Shown here: in pieces, positions 37,663 through 50,821 of the stretch
How positions within the stretch are numbered: position 1 is the stretch's first letter
How the letters are laid out: each line of letters begins with the position of its first letter
Made by a program: the position numbers and the translations under genes
Notes under the pieces: generated by a model
Told to the model about the DNA's origin: nothing
What the model saw: only the letters and a program-made list of their open reading frames with translations
The model's database searches: none
NCBI GenBank assembly: GCA_034509425.1
Contig: JAVTVJ010000011.1
Coordinates: 8,446,001 to 8,510,000, forward strand
DNA: 64,000 bases
Source: Eopsaltria australis
Taxonomy: Eukaryota > Chordata > Aves > Passeriformes > Petroicidae
Reading direction: 5' to 3'

Positions 37663-38274
37663 GGAACACTTCAGGATTCACAAGAATCCATTTGTATTCC
37701 TGGTCTTAATATAGCAACAGAATAAAAACTAAAAATAAAAAATATTATATTACAATCTAATCTTGGTCACTGGCAAAATCAAAGGTCTATTTTAACAAGA
37801 GACAAAGACAGATGAAAAAATATTCTGTGATAATTGACTCCTTTGAGTACTACAGATATCATGGTTCAAATAGAAAACTGCATTGTGATTAAGGTTCTCC
37901 TAAGCAAGCAGGATTAATTTTATATCCCAGCTACAATACCCGTGAATTTACCTTAGTCTGAAGAAACAGAAAATTACAACTCATGTTTTCCTTCTGAGTA
38001 TGTGAAAGTCTCACTCATCAGGTCCTGCTACTAAGCCTAAGAATTTCTTATCCTGAAACTATAAATAGAGCCACAGAGAGAAATGTACTCTGACTTCAAA
38101 CAAATCACAAATATTTATGAGCATGCTTTTTCTTCTGCAATCTCAAGTGGCATGCATTTAAAAATATCTGATTTAGCACATACCCATGCATTCTGGTCTC
38201 ATTTAAATCAAACTTCACCGTTCACATAAAAGGATTGAGCATTTGGCCCATAATGCTGTTCAGGAAAAAAATTA

Positions 38275-38302
38275 ACAACAAAACAACCAAACAAAACCCA
38301 AC
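38275..38302 (+). repeat. A/C-rich string
   Basis: An A/C-only stretch (AACAACAAAACAACCAAAC and following bases), similar to those near 8580, 14080 and 27570. Confidence 0.7.
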
Positions 38303-41300
38303 AGCTTTGCCCCTGCAGAAGGTAAAAAAACACATTCTTTCTCATGACAAACAGAACTCGATATGAAATGTTTCACTTTATAAGACCACTTAGTATTGCA
38401 GAAACATCATCAGCTGGTTAGCTTGTAACAGACCTGTGTCAAGTAAGGGAATGCTCCCATACAATCCCTTGATACTGGCATGTTCAAGGCTGGAACTGGG
38501 ACTCAGTATTATTATTTTCCTGACTACTAAGAACTGGATCCTCAATTTCCTTGGGCTGCTTTGAAAATTCCATTTTCCACAACTTTTGTGGTAATTACAT
38601 TTGAAGATAAGGCTTAATTTCTTTAGAACCTATAAATATAATAGTGAAATACACCAAAACCAAAGTACCATCCCCCCAAAAAATGAGTCTGACAGATATT
38701 TTTGTGCTTGGCTGATTTTCTGCTCTCATATGCTGAAACATAAGCATGTGTGCTAGCATTTTGACTGGCTCCAGCACTTAAACAAAACACTGTGAGGAAC
38801 TTTGACTCAAATGTATCAACTTCTTATCCTTTATATGTGCATAATACAAACTTGCATATTTTGTGGTCGGTGGATATTTGGCCCTTTACAATATATTGTA
38901 CAGAAAATTCTTTTGGTATCATATTATCAAAAATCCAGTCACTAGACTTAGTTTTACATTCAAAATCTGGATTCAATCTATTTTTTATAGATATATCCTT
39001 CCCACAATAGATATGTTTACTTGGAGAGATAGAAGTATATTTTTAGAACTTAGAAGGACTCATATAAATTTTTTCTAAGAAATAATGATTACAACATCAT
39101 GATTTAGAGATACAAGTACCAAACATCACAGGGGTTTTTTTTGTATAAAAGACCAAAATATCTGATTGATAGCTGTGCAATGCATCACTTTACAGTCGCC
39201 TTCAATAGCACAATATGAAATATTAGAAACTATGATGTTCAACAGATCTTCTACAGGATGGATACTAATTACTATGCCATAGTGAAAGAGTCAAGAACTC
39301 TGAAGTAATAAACAAAACTGTGTATGACCAACCAGGAACAGTATTTGAAAATTTTTGACAAGCCGTCTTTTTTGAACTCGTTTTTTTAAGCCTGTTTTTT
39401 TAACAGCTATTTACCCATTATGTCTCCCTTCCCTTGTCACTACCCTGGCTTGTCAGTACTTTCTTGGTCAAGTTCCTTGCTAACTTTCTTTGTCTAGGTG
39501 TCTATCAAAATTACTGTTAATATTCAGAAAGTGAGAGGCTGAACATGTCTAAGGTACTGCTCAAGCTTTTTCTCAAATGTACCAAACAAGCATTACTGAG
39601 AACGGAAGGACTGCAAACTTTCCCAGCATCAGGATGAAAGGCAAATACCAGGAATTTTCTTGGATTGTAACTGGAGAAGCAATGAACTCAGTATTTTGAC
39701 CAGTCCCTGCTTTCTAACACTTAAATAAATCATATTATACACAGTGTTCATCACTCAGAAACAGAAGATGAAGAAACAACTGTCTACACAAGTGGTTTCA
39801 TTTTACTGCTGCCTCTACTCCATGCCTTGGTGGTGATCTGATGGCAGGGAGACAGAGAACAGGACATTTGGTGACAAAAACTACCCACAGAGAGAGTGAT
39901 GATAAAAAGGAAGTAGCAAACTTCATATATTTGATCTGTGGATCTTTTCCTACATTTAAATTCAATTCTGTCAAGTCCTCAGATGACCCTCCTCATTAAT
40001 TAGGAGTACAAAATTTTCTAATGAAATTATACCTAATTTTTACTAGCAGTTCTCTTGGTTTAAAGCACAGTTCATTAATCCTGAAAAGGATGAACCACAG
40101 AGGGACAACTGCATTCCTGTCGAGGTTAATTGAACCGAGCTGGCAGCAACAGCAACAGCTGGGGGGTAAAAAGCCTGTGGAAAGGGAAGAAGGTAGGTAG
40201 GGAAATGTCAAACCATGTCTGAGTTTTGGGCTCTTAGGCAAATGTAGCTGAGAAAAAACATAAAAAGTACTTACTGAAAGGTAAGAAAATTATGAGGAGA
40301 AACCATTTATTTTTCAGGTCATTTAAGGGATTCTTAATGATGACTGAGTTTGGACACTGAGCTGCTCTTATGATTGTATAGATTTTTCTTCAGTCAGGCA
40401 GAAGAAGATCACATTTCACCAGCTACAAGTGAAAGGGTCCCCATGCAAGGAACTGCTGGCTGAAACTACTCTCACAGTTTAATTAATGGGAGCTCAGTAG
40501 TGAAAATTTTATTTGAAACCAGAACACAGTGTCTGCTTAAGAGGTGGAGCTCACACTCAAATGCAAAGAAGACTTTTGCATGCTTGAGGCTACGTTGACA
40601 AACCGCCACCAGTCTTACCTCTGCACACGCCTCAGTATGCATTTCCCAACTTTTAAGTAGAAGTAAACAGTAAAAAATATACTCACAGCTAATCTTATTG
40701 CATGATACAAACTGAGCATGAGTTATCACCCATAAAAACCAAAGAACTGAAAGGACTGAAAAAGCTAAAAAAAAAAACCCAACAAGAAAAAGTTTTGTAA
40801 GATACCCTGCAGTAAAATGAATTTACCTTGAATGTCTCTTTCTGCAACATGGAGGCACCCATGTGCACAGCAGTCCCCATCTGTATTATCATCCCTTGTC
40901 TTCCTCCAAAGCAGATCAGCTGCACATGAACTGCCTGAACTGCCTGTTGCTCCTTGGCTTGTATTGAACTCCAAACTGCCCAGGGATATCTGGGTGATTC
41001 AGCTTCGTCCAGAAGTCATCCAGACACAGCTTCAGCAGTGGAAAGGGATGAGTGCATTCCTGTGTCCAGGAACATCCTTGGCACAGTGTGAATCACTAGC
41101 TCAGACACTATTCCACAATACTGTTTAAAAATAGGGCCTGCATCAGTGCCAAGGTCCAGGTGGTATGAGTTATACCCAGTCAGAACTGGAGACAGTATTT
41201 CCCCAAGGAGAATTCAGGGAGCAACTTTTGTCTGTGCCAGTAACAGCAATGGCTTCAAAGGATTATTTTACCACCCCAACATTCATTAGAGCTTTAACTA

Positions 41301-44300
41301 AAACCATGTACCCGTAAGAAGATATTGCTCTTACCAAAGCCAGTAAGTTTCTGACTGCTACTCCAGCTGCCCCACACACCTGCCATGCAGGCATGGGGAA
41401 GGAAGCAGCAGACAAGCTGTTCTCTTTTGATTTGCACTGTCAGCTGTAGTGATGGAAGTGAGCTTTGAAAGGACCTCTCCTAAACTCCCCTTATCTTTAA
41501 CAGAGACAGAGCAGGCACAGTCCAGGCTATACACTGCTGGAAACTGAGAAGTATTTTTCACAAAATAAGTAGGCAGGCAAAGCCTATTTAAACCTTGATA
41601 TCAAAAACAATTTCCAGTGGAGTCTCTCCCCAGCAATCTGCTACCAAAAACAAAGAAGCACAGAGAAGTATTAATCACTAGCAGAAGAAAATACATTGCT
41701 TTCATTAATCAAATGGAACAAGGAAAGAATGAGTGAACTGCACTGCAGATTGCATAGCATTGCTCTCCATTTTAAGCAGGCAGTTGTTTTTTGGTTTTTT
41801 TTACATTTTAAGGAAATTGAATGTCCTCTTCAAAATCTCCATCTAAATGCTAAGTTTCAAAACAGATTTATAGTCATAGAATCCCTAGAAGTAAAATAAA
41901 ATAACTGGAATATAACTCAGAATTTCTAAGAAGTCTGACTTCTGACTGCTCTTGTAAGCGTAATACCTCATGGCATTCTCCTGTCCTGAATCCAGGAATA
42001 ATTAAAGCTATTCCCTTTACAGCAGCTTACTTCCTTTACTGGAGAGCAATGAACTAGTAAATCTGATTTTGGCAATAACTGAAGTTGTGTTTAACATAGG
42101 AATTGTCACTTGCTGTACCAGCATCACAATTGTGTAACTTTTCTCAGTGGAGAAAAGGAAGGGAGAGCAGTGAGAAGACATTCTGTCTGTCTTGAAGTGC
42201 ATTGTAAGTAGAGCCTGTAGGGGATGTGTCCCACGGATTGATCAGCAATGACTTTTGTTACAAAACACCTGCTCTTCCTTAAGTAGCTGAGATACCAAAT
42301 GTCCACATTTGGAAGAACAAATTTCACAAGGAATTGAGGAGAAAAGAGTACAGGAGATAGTAATATTATTATCATTCCTTAACCTCTGGAGTAAGTAAGT
42401 GTTTTGATTTTCCTGGTATCCCATTTAGATTTTTATTAGCCTTCTTCAGTCCAATGTTTTTACAATAAATTCTTCCTTTGACTGATCACACATGGTTGAT
42501 AACATATTTTTTAAAATTACAAGAGTACTCTTGCTAGAAGAGTAGGATCCAGTTGAGTGCTAGGGAAAAGAAAACCTTTTGCAATATTCAGTCTCTGGAA
42601 GGATTTTCTGCTACTCACAGCTGCAGTTACTATGACCATCTATTCAACTTGTTCTTACATTTCCACCAGGGTCCATAATCTAAAACAGATTATGTTACTA
42701 CTGCCTGCATGCCCTCTGCTCCTTCCCCTCTCCAACCCACCACAGGTTGCTTCAGGGCTAGGACTGAAACAAAGGGTTTATGAAACACCCTGTGTCATCA
42801 TTACAGTTAAAAACACTGAATGATGTTTACAGAGGGTTTCACAGACAATACAGACCACAATTTCTAAACAACTTTCTGTCATCACAGTTCTTGGTATAAT
42901 TTACAGGTTTCGGTTTGCTTTTTCTTAATTTTTCAATAAAACAATCATTTTGTGCAACACTAGCCATCTACGTTTGCAATCATGTGTCAGTTTTTCCTCT
43001 GCCTTCAGGCAGACCACTACCAACTGAACTATTAGTCTAATTACATTATCTGGCAGAAGAAACATATTTAGTAAACCACACTAAGGCTGGATAAATGGTC
43101 CTGGGATAAGGCAAAAACCAACAGAAACCTGTCTATTTTGACAATTTAATGAGTTCCCTTTCATCAAATGTTGTCTTTGTCAGAAGGGACTGAAACAACC
43201 CTTTTTGTCTTTTCCAGTAGTGCTCCATGACACCATCCACATATATCCAGCAGAGAGGTTATTAGTGCTTTGCCATTTGGGATATTTATCTAGTCAATAC
43301 GATAATTTTATCAGGCAAGCTCTCCACAGAAGCAAAATGCAAGAAGTGATGTTTTCCTAGCTCAAAGCTGTTCTCATGGATTTTATAAAGTCTGCACACA
43401 AGAGAACAGCAAAAATCAAAAAGTATTTCCTAGTGGCACCATTCATAGATATCACTCCTACTTTCAAAGCTTATAGAATAAAATACATTCTTTGACTTAA
43501 CCAATAACATACAAAACAATCATGGGTTTGTATTTTAGGATACAAAGCTAGCAGAATAGGCTTTAAAGGAAATGACTGCTCTTAGTTTGCAGTGACAGTA
43601 GAAGAGAGCAGCTGCATATTAATGGAAATTAGTATCGAAACAGCAGCACAAGACTAGCTATAGCAAACATTTGAAGGTTCTAGATGAGGTGTTTAATTCT
43701 TACTCTGCTTTGACCTTTTCTTATAAATCCTCTTGTATGGCTGATATTAAATGCCTGTGTGATCTGGAAAACTAGAAGTGACATACATTAACACTCATAA
43801 TGACATAGTTAATTTGTTGGAAGGTTTGGTCCAATGCTTACAAAGACAGAAGTTCTGTAACGTCGAGTGAAGGTAACTACGTTGTAAAAGTATGGTTCTT
43901 AGGCAATTAGTCATAGGCAAAGTGAGAGCTACAATCTGTTCAGAACAAATATCATGGAGGGATATTTGAAGAAAACAGTCTTAAGCAAAAGGAACAGGAC
44001 TGATAATAATTGCAAAATCTACTAGTTCTGTTCACTTTTTTTTTCCAAGCAGGAAAGGGTATTAATGACCATAATTACAGTTTTGATTGATTTCTTTGGT
44101 AAACCCAAATTGTCATTCTCTTCATTTGCCACATTTTTGTTTGTATGCAGCTCTTTCCCTAACAACATAACACAGTAGCAACAAAAATGGCTTCAGCTTC
44201 CCTTCTAAACATGGCTGTAAATGCTACAAGACCATACCCCAGCTCCCTCTGTTAAAATTGTTCCTCTCTTGTATATGACTGTTATTCAGACATCACTAGA

Positions 44301-46047
44301 TCTGACATCATTCAGACCCAGCATTAGCTCTTAGAAAAGAGAAAAAGAGAAAATAGAAGTTCTCTTTAGCAGTGTAATATATTATTGTGCAAGTTCCTTA
44401 TTTTTCATTGTCATCTCTCTCCCATGTACACTATACAGAAGAAAATGTATGAATAAGAGTCCATGAAAGCACCAATACAAGCCCAGATATTTGAAAATTG
44501 CCCTCATTTGTAGCTATTTTATGAATAACTGTATGTATTTTTCATATTCATGTTTACACAGTATCTAGGTGAATAGGTGCAATCTGCCTGCCTCAACAGC
44601 CTTTAGGAGAATACAAATTTGTTAATGAGAATGTAAATTTGAAGTATTACACAACTGCAACAATCAGATCATCACTCCACAGCCACACCTTCACTCAGTT
44701 TAGCATTGCAACTTTTCTTTAGAACCCATTTTTCCTTCCTAAAAAGTAGTATTTTTAGCATTTCTATAATGACATCAGATCATATGTCAAGAAATCCAGT
44801 TCAAAGTCCGACTGAAGAGCAAAATACACAGAGAACAGGGAAAAATATTAACAACTAGATAATAAAATTAAAAACAATAACCCAGAATAATTCTGTGTAA
44901 GGTCTGAGAGCTTACTGGAGGGATGGGGGTTTTTTTATGAAGTAGAGTGTATTTTACCTCCTCTTACTCCAACTTAGTATGTAGCAAATAATAGTAAAAA
45001 AAATGCAGTAAGTTTTTCAAACGTTTCAGAGAAAACAACTGCACTTAAAGCAAAAAAGTGATTTTGTTGAAAAATATGGAATTAAGGGCTTAGTTTTTTG
45101 TATTAGCTTTCCAAAACCTTGGTTAGAAGTTGTAGCATGACTGCATTAGTAGAATAACAGCAGCTGCTACAACAAACTTCTGAACGCCCTTCAGCTTCTG
45201 CAATATCCAATACAAGGACATTTAAGCATCTCTTTAGCACTAATACACTATATTAGGTCTGTTCTTGAGCTCCTAAGGTTGCTACCATTCCATACAAACA
45301 AGATTACAAATAGGTTTACTTAGGATCACTTTGCATCACATAGCATTTTAAAAAACGTAGTCGAGGTTTTGAAAGATAACAGCCCTGCTTTTCCAAAACA
45401 AAAATTCTGAGATGCCAGTCTCTGAAATTTCAGTACATGCTCTGAAAAGGAGGTTTCAACGTTTGAGATAATTCCAGTGTTTTAATTTATGAAAACTAGT
45501 AATGATTAATTTGCAATGCAAAGAATTTGGCCAACACTTGCACAACAGTTTTCCTTACGTAATGCTTGGGCATTAGTCATTTGGCAGGCAGGTAAGGAGC
45601 TTACTTACCTCTCCTTCAGAAAACCTGCACCAGTTGTGACCTTGTAAGCCAATTAATTATAGTGGCAATTCACCTACAGCCTTAGGAGATACAGATATAC
45701 AGACTTAGATTTTTTTTTTCTTTTTGGTGAGTGGGAGAGAAAGACTGTAAGTTGATCAGGAAAGAGAATACTGGTTCCTCCTTCTCAAAGCCTCTCAACA
45801 GACCAAGCGAATCTATAGATCAACACATCCCATAATCCACAACCATGAGAAAAATGCATACGTTTGTACAGCTGTAAGATTTTTGTGACACGTAAAACAA
45901 GAAGGTGGGAAAATGCACAAAGCATCAGCTCCAGGCTTCCACTACCATGTAATCATCAGCAAAAACCTTGCTGCCTTGCTCATCTGCAAAATGCTACACA
46001 TTGTCTCCTCTCCCTCACAAAGTATAATCATATCAGTGCAACCCAAA

Positions 46048-46067
46048 TATATTGTATTTACAATATA
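46048..46067. repeat. Short inverted repeat, 9-bp arms, 2-nt loop
   Basis: The arms are TATATTGTA (46048-46056) and TACAATATA (46059-46067). Being AT-rich and short, it is likely to arise by chance in this composition. Confidence 0.8.
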
Positions 46068-49000
46068 CAGAATTAAAACAAAAGCTTTAGCAGTAGTTTG
46101 GAAAATTGAAGGGGTTTGAAGCATTTGGCTTCAAAATAAGCCTTCCATCAGTTTTCTCAGAAAGCTACCATACTGTGCTTCCCAAGTCTGTTTACTGGAT
46201 AGCACATAGATATGTGATAGCTTGCCTGTCCAGGTAATAGTGAAACCAAGACTTTTAAAGGCTGTGCATTTTTCACAAACATATAGAACAGAAAACACCT
46301 CCACCTGTCAATCCCATGGCAGGAAACAACTCTGGATAAACACTTTAATATTCACTATCCTAAAATAAACTGTGCTGACAAAATAGCTGAAGATCAGGGT
46401 AGACAAGACAACTCGTTCAAGGTGGAAAGTGTGTTTTGTATCATCAATAAAATTCTGCAGGAATAGAGAATCCATAAGTCAATCATAAACATCACAACTC
46501 AGAGGTGACAAGCAGTGCTCCAAAACTGTGTTTTTATAAACTTTTTCTTATTGCTTTCAGACATTTTTCATCAGAAATTCAGGTGAAGATTCAGGAGGTA
46601 AACAATGTAACAATCTAGGCACAATTCCCATCAAAAAACCCCAAAATCTTCATTTCTTCTATCCTTAGTTTACATATTTGTAAAGTAAGGCAGAGATTAT
46701 ACTTCAACATTTCCAATGTTGCAGCATGCAGTAGAAGATGCAGCTTTGAGATGCTACGAGAATCCTTAGAAATACAGTAGAAAGAAGAATAGATTTCCCA
46801 ATTTTACATGCTAGGCTAAAATGTCATTCAGGAAGAATAGAGTTGCCATTAGCTATGAGAACAAAGCATTCCATTCTTTTTAATATAAGCAGACCTCAAA
46901 GGTAAAAGAAAACATTTAAAAATATAGCCTAAAAAGGTGAAGGCCTAAGGGCCACTTGCAAGTTGCTAACCACCTATAGCACTTGCACAGGCAGCTTGAA
47001 ACTAAATAAGGGTAAAAAAACAAAGTGGACCATTAAAGCAAATAACCAGCATGGCTACCTCTCCCTCTAGCTGTAATTTTAATTTTTATTGTTTTAAGGG
47101 AAATAAATTCTAGGGATTGGGGTTTTTCCCCCGAAACATTTTTAATATATTTTTGTGTGCCCTTTTATGTCTTGTCTGACTATTTTCTACTTATGGAAAA
47201 TCCAATAAAAAAATCCTCATATTAAGCAAGCAAGCAACCACTTACTGTCCATTTCAATAAGGAATCTTCTCCATGTCTTCATTAGGCTGTAACCTCTTAT
47301 ACTTCATTGACAACAGAACTTAGTGATGCCAGAAAAGACAATCTGGGCTAAAATACCTTCTAGTCTCTGCTCTTTCATGATCTAAAGACACAGCCCACAA
47401 TAATCAACATTCCAGCCCCTTATTAGGTGAGATTGCCACTGCACATGGAATTTCTTTTAACATGCTGTCCTAGATGGAATCTCAGAGAAGACGCCCAGCT
47501 TCGGAAAAATTGTGAATACTGATTTCAGCCTTCCAACTTCTATTAAACAATTTGCATCACAGTGCACTTTTCTAGCTTCATTGCAAGATTGTGAATGGAA
47601 CTTTTCCCTCTGAGGAAACAGTCATAGCTTTAAATCATTCAGTGCACAAACCTGAGAGCTACCAGGCAGGTTTTTCTAGCATCTTAATCACAACTTAGTC
47701 AACTAATCAATGATCTCTCTGCAGACTTAAATTTTTTTCACTAATTCCACAAAAATAAATATGATTGGACTGGAAGGCATCCACATTTGGTAACATCTTT
47801 CTTCTTGTGACTTCAGGCTGTAACAGCTGTTTCAAATGTCAGCAGATAGGGCAGAATTAAAAAGGATAGACAATGTGGACAGGGGAATTGCAGATCTAAC
47901 CTATCTGTGCCTAATGCCAAGAAATCTGCAGATGGATAGCTGTTTATCAATTCTTTCATTTGAATTTATTAATACTTTTAATCAGTCCAAATATGCAGCT
48001 GCCACAGCGCCAAGTAATACGAGTTTGATAAAGCAATCCTCTTTGCTCTACAGGGATACTGAAAAAATGTCACATAACAATTGACATCCCAGAAAGAGCA
48101 AGTTTTAGCAAAATGTTCAGGTAATTGGTGTTTTTTAAAATAGATTTGAAATTCATTTTCTAGGCTATGTAGAGGACATCCATCTAGAATATTTCTCTGA
48201 AAGACAAAGTTTATAAACAAAAAGACCCAAGCTTCTCATTTCACTGTATAGGTGAAAGTGTTTTGTGAGTTGATTACACCATCCCTCTGGCTGCCAAGTT
48301 ATCGTCTGAATGCATTTCATGACCTAAGCCATTCCTTAATTCTTATCAGCAGTAATCGCTAAAACTAGACAAGTATTTTTTATGATCTCACTTTTTCTCA
48401 TGTTGCACGATAGGCTGCTGCAGTGATTCTGCCAAGTTTGCCACTGGTAACACTGGTCTAAGACCTGACATAATTACGTTCTCTCTAAAGTATCACCGGG
48501 AGTGCTTGCACTCCCCAGTCACTACAGGCTGTGTTTGCAGGAATAAGTTCTGGTTACTCTGCCACTTTGTTCAAATGCAGGTTAAGACCACAAAAGAGAA
48601 TTTTCTGTAAGAAGCACCAAAAATGGAATAAAATAAATTGTTCTTGAAACAGCAGATTTATGAAAAAGTCTCAAAAATGGGATTTCACCATAGATCCCTT
48701 CCACAAAAATACTGTATTTTTATAGTTTCATATAGTTTTGTATGTCAGATTATAATTACTGGAACTAAGCAGTTGAATTTAAGAGAGTATGACAATACCC
48801 TTAGGCCTAAATTGTGACTAGACTCTTCTTAAACATAATTTCTCATATCTGTTATCACAGTCCATGTAGTTCTTTATATGTGGATTTTTTTCCAAAACAA
48901 ATACTTCAACAATGTTATTTTCTAAAAAAAGAGAAGAAACAATTCCAATATCCAGACAAAAAAAAACCAATCTGCATGCATGATGGAGGGGAACAAATGG

Positions 49001-49179
49001 TAAATATTTTTGTGCTATTTCAAGCTTCCAAGAGGTAAAATATTGCAAAAGATACAGTGAATCAAATGAGTTTAGAAATTATGAAAAATATCTCAGCAAT
49101 GCTCTTACAAACTGGAAACATATTTAGCTCAAAAGCTTATCTATCCAGCCTTTTAAAAAAATGCATTAATCTTGTCTAG

Positions 49180-50816
49180 TGTGGTGGGGTAGCCTTGGTT
49201 GGGAAGGAAAGAGATCGAGCCACAAATGAGGTATCCAAAAGGAAGTATTGCAGTTTCTGCCTCCAGAACTCATAAAACCCACAGAGTATCTAAAGACTGC
49301 CTCTTTTAGACTTCCAGCTGACTGAGAAGATGTCACTCTCTCCCCTTCGCTCCGTCTGGTGAGGTTCGGCCAAGCTACGCGGCTTGGCTGTCGGTCGAGA
49401 TGGTGCGGAGTGGGAGGGGGAATGGGAGGACCCAGCCTGGGCTTTTGGCAGAGGTGGTTCAGCCGGGCCGACATGACAGCTATAGTGGGCAGAACCGGGC
49501 CCTTTCTGCTCTGGGCCCTTCTCTGTTTCCCCGGGCCCAGGCCGATCGTCAGTCCTCACGGCAGCTACAAGCAAAGGAGCCAGGTCGACTCCGCTCGGCT
49601 CCGGCCGAGCTGAGAAAAGCTTCATTCTGTTGCCCCAGGCCAAACAGACTCAGCCTCTGCCAGCCCCACCTGGCTGGGCTGGGCTGGCTCCACACGCAAC
49701 CCGGCACGGGAGAAGCTCAGGAGAAAGCTCAGCTGACCCCTTGCAGCTTAGACACGGCTTGCATGGAGAGCGGCACAGGCAGGCTCCTCTCCCTCAGCTC
49801 GGGCGCTGGGAATGCTACACTCCAACAGCACGGGCAGAGATCATGTGACCATTGCCCGGCCAAAAGATAAATTAACCTTTACAATATCAGGATGGGACTT
49901 GAAGACATCCATTTTCCCCTACACAGAAAGAGAAAGAGAGAGGATACCTGTAAAAGGTACAACATAAAGACTCCAAGTTAATGAATGAAGCAAGGCCTAT
50001 ATCTGGAGGAGGAGATGAGGAGCGCCCCAACTTTGAGGCTGAAACTTCTCTTGTAAAGACATGTTGATAAACTCAGCTATAATATACCCTGTAATATATG
50101 AGCAATGGCCTAAAAGAGTGAAAAGCAGGGGATGTAATGTTCTGGCTACAGCCAGTGGACTAAGGCTCCTGTGTAAAGATTCTTTACCCTGGGAATAATA
50201 GAAGAAGACTTGTTGCCAATAATGAGAAAAGGGGATTTCGTTGCCACTGTAATAGAAATGTTCATCCTCAAAAGAGTGCCTCAGCAACCATCATATGCCC
50301 ACTACAGTGGTCCTGGGAAAGCTACTGAAGTGGGAGGGTTTTTCCAGAACAAGCAGATCTTTTCCTTCCAGGCGGCTGCTTTTATTGAGGCTAAAAACCA
50401 TAAGAACTGTATTTCCTATGGGGAATAAGCATGGTAAAGCAAGAGAAAACTTCTCTCCCTACATAAACTGAGAAAAGACTACTCCAGAAGTGGTAAACTA
50501 ACTAATAGTTGAAGTGTTGCCTTTTTGTATGGTCAGTGGGAAAGAAATGGGGGGGGGGGGGGGGTGTAGAAGAAGGGTGTTTTAAAGGTTTTGTTCTGAT
50601 TCCTGATTTTTATTATTCCCTTTTTTAAGTCTGTTAATAAATTCTCTTTATATTCCTTAAAACCTGAACCTACTTTGCCTACTTCTAATCCTTATCTCAT
50701 AATGAAATTGAGTAATTTCAGTATGCTGGTGTTTAACCAAAACCCTTGAATTGGCGAACTCAAACCACTACACAATTGGTGTTTCTCTCCAGTTTTCCAA
50801 ACCTCAAACCGCAACA
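49180..50816 (+). mobile_element. Long solo ERV LTR with 5-bp target-site duplication (ERVL-like)
   Basis: This 1637-bp unit starts TGTGGTGGGG and ends AAACCGCAACA, giving TG...CA ends that are roughly inverted. It is flanked by the exact direct repeat TCTAG at 49175-49179 and 50817-50821. A plus-strand AATAAA at 50636-50641 sits about 175 bp from the 3' end, as expected for an LTR with a long U3. The U3 has a GC- and CpG-rich part (about 49320-49860) and a 16-G run (50549-50564). A 5-bp duplication fits ERVL-type integration. No retroviral gene is visible, and the open frames inside (up to 156 codons) show no retroviral motif. The unit is long for an LTR, so an internal secondary insertion is possible. 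The family is unassigned. Confidence 0.8.
50549..50564 (+). repeat. Poly(G) tract, 16 nt
   Basis: An uninterrupted run of 16 G inside the long LTR. Such tracts can fold into quadruplexes and are often mis-sized in sequencing. Confidence 0.95.
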
Positions 50817-50821
50817 TCTAG

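Larger units (their letters stand above)
35833..49174. other. Intronic sequence without recognised genes
   Basis: No exon, RNA gene or clear transposon was recognised, apart from the homopolymers and A/C-rich string listed. Open frames are at most about 98 codons and carry no recognisable domain. A small 9-bp inverted repeat lies at 46048-46067. Confidence 0.5.

Noticed and set aside
49400..49870. 156-codon plus-strand open frame, the longest in the window
   Set aside because: It lies wholly inside the CpG-rich U3 of the LTR at 49180-50816 and is open because stop codons are rare at high GC. No protein domain or splice context.
49180..50772. LTR ending at ACCACTACA with a tRNA-Leu-like primer-binding site after it
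   Set aside because: There is no duplication at that end, whereas the end at 50816 gives a perfect TCTAG repeat. The TGGTG motif is then inside the LTR.
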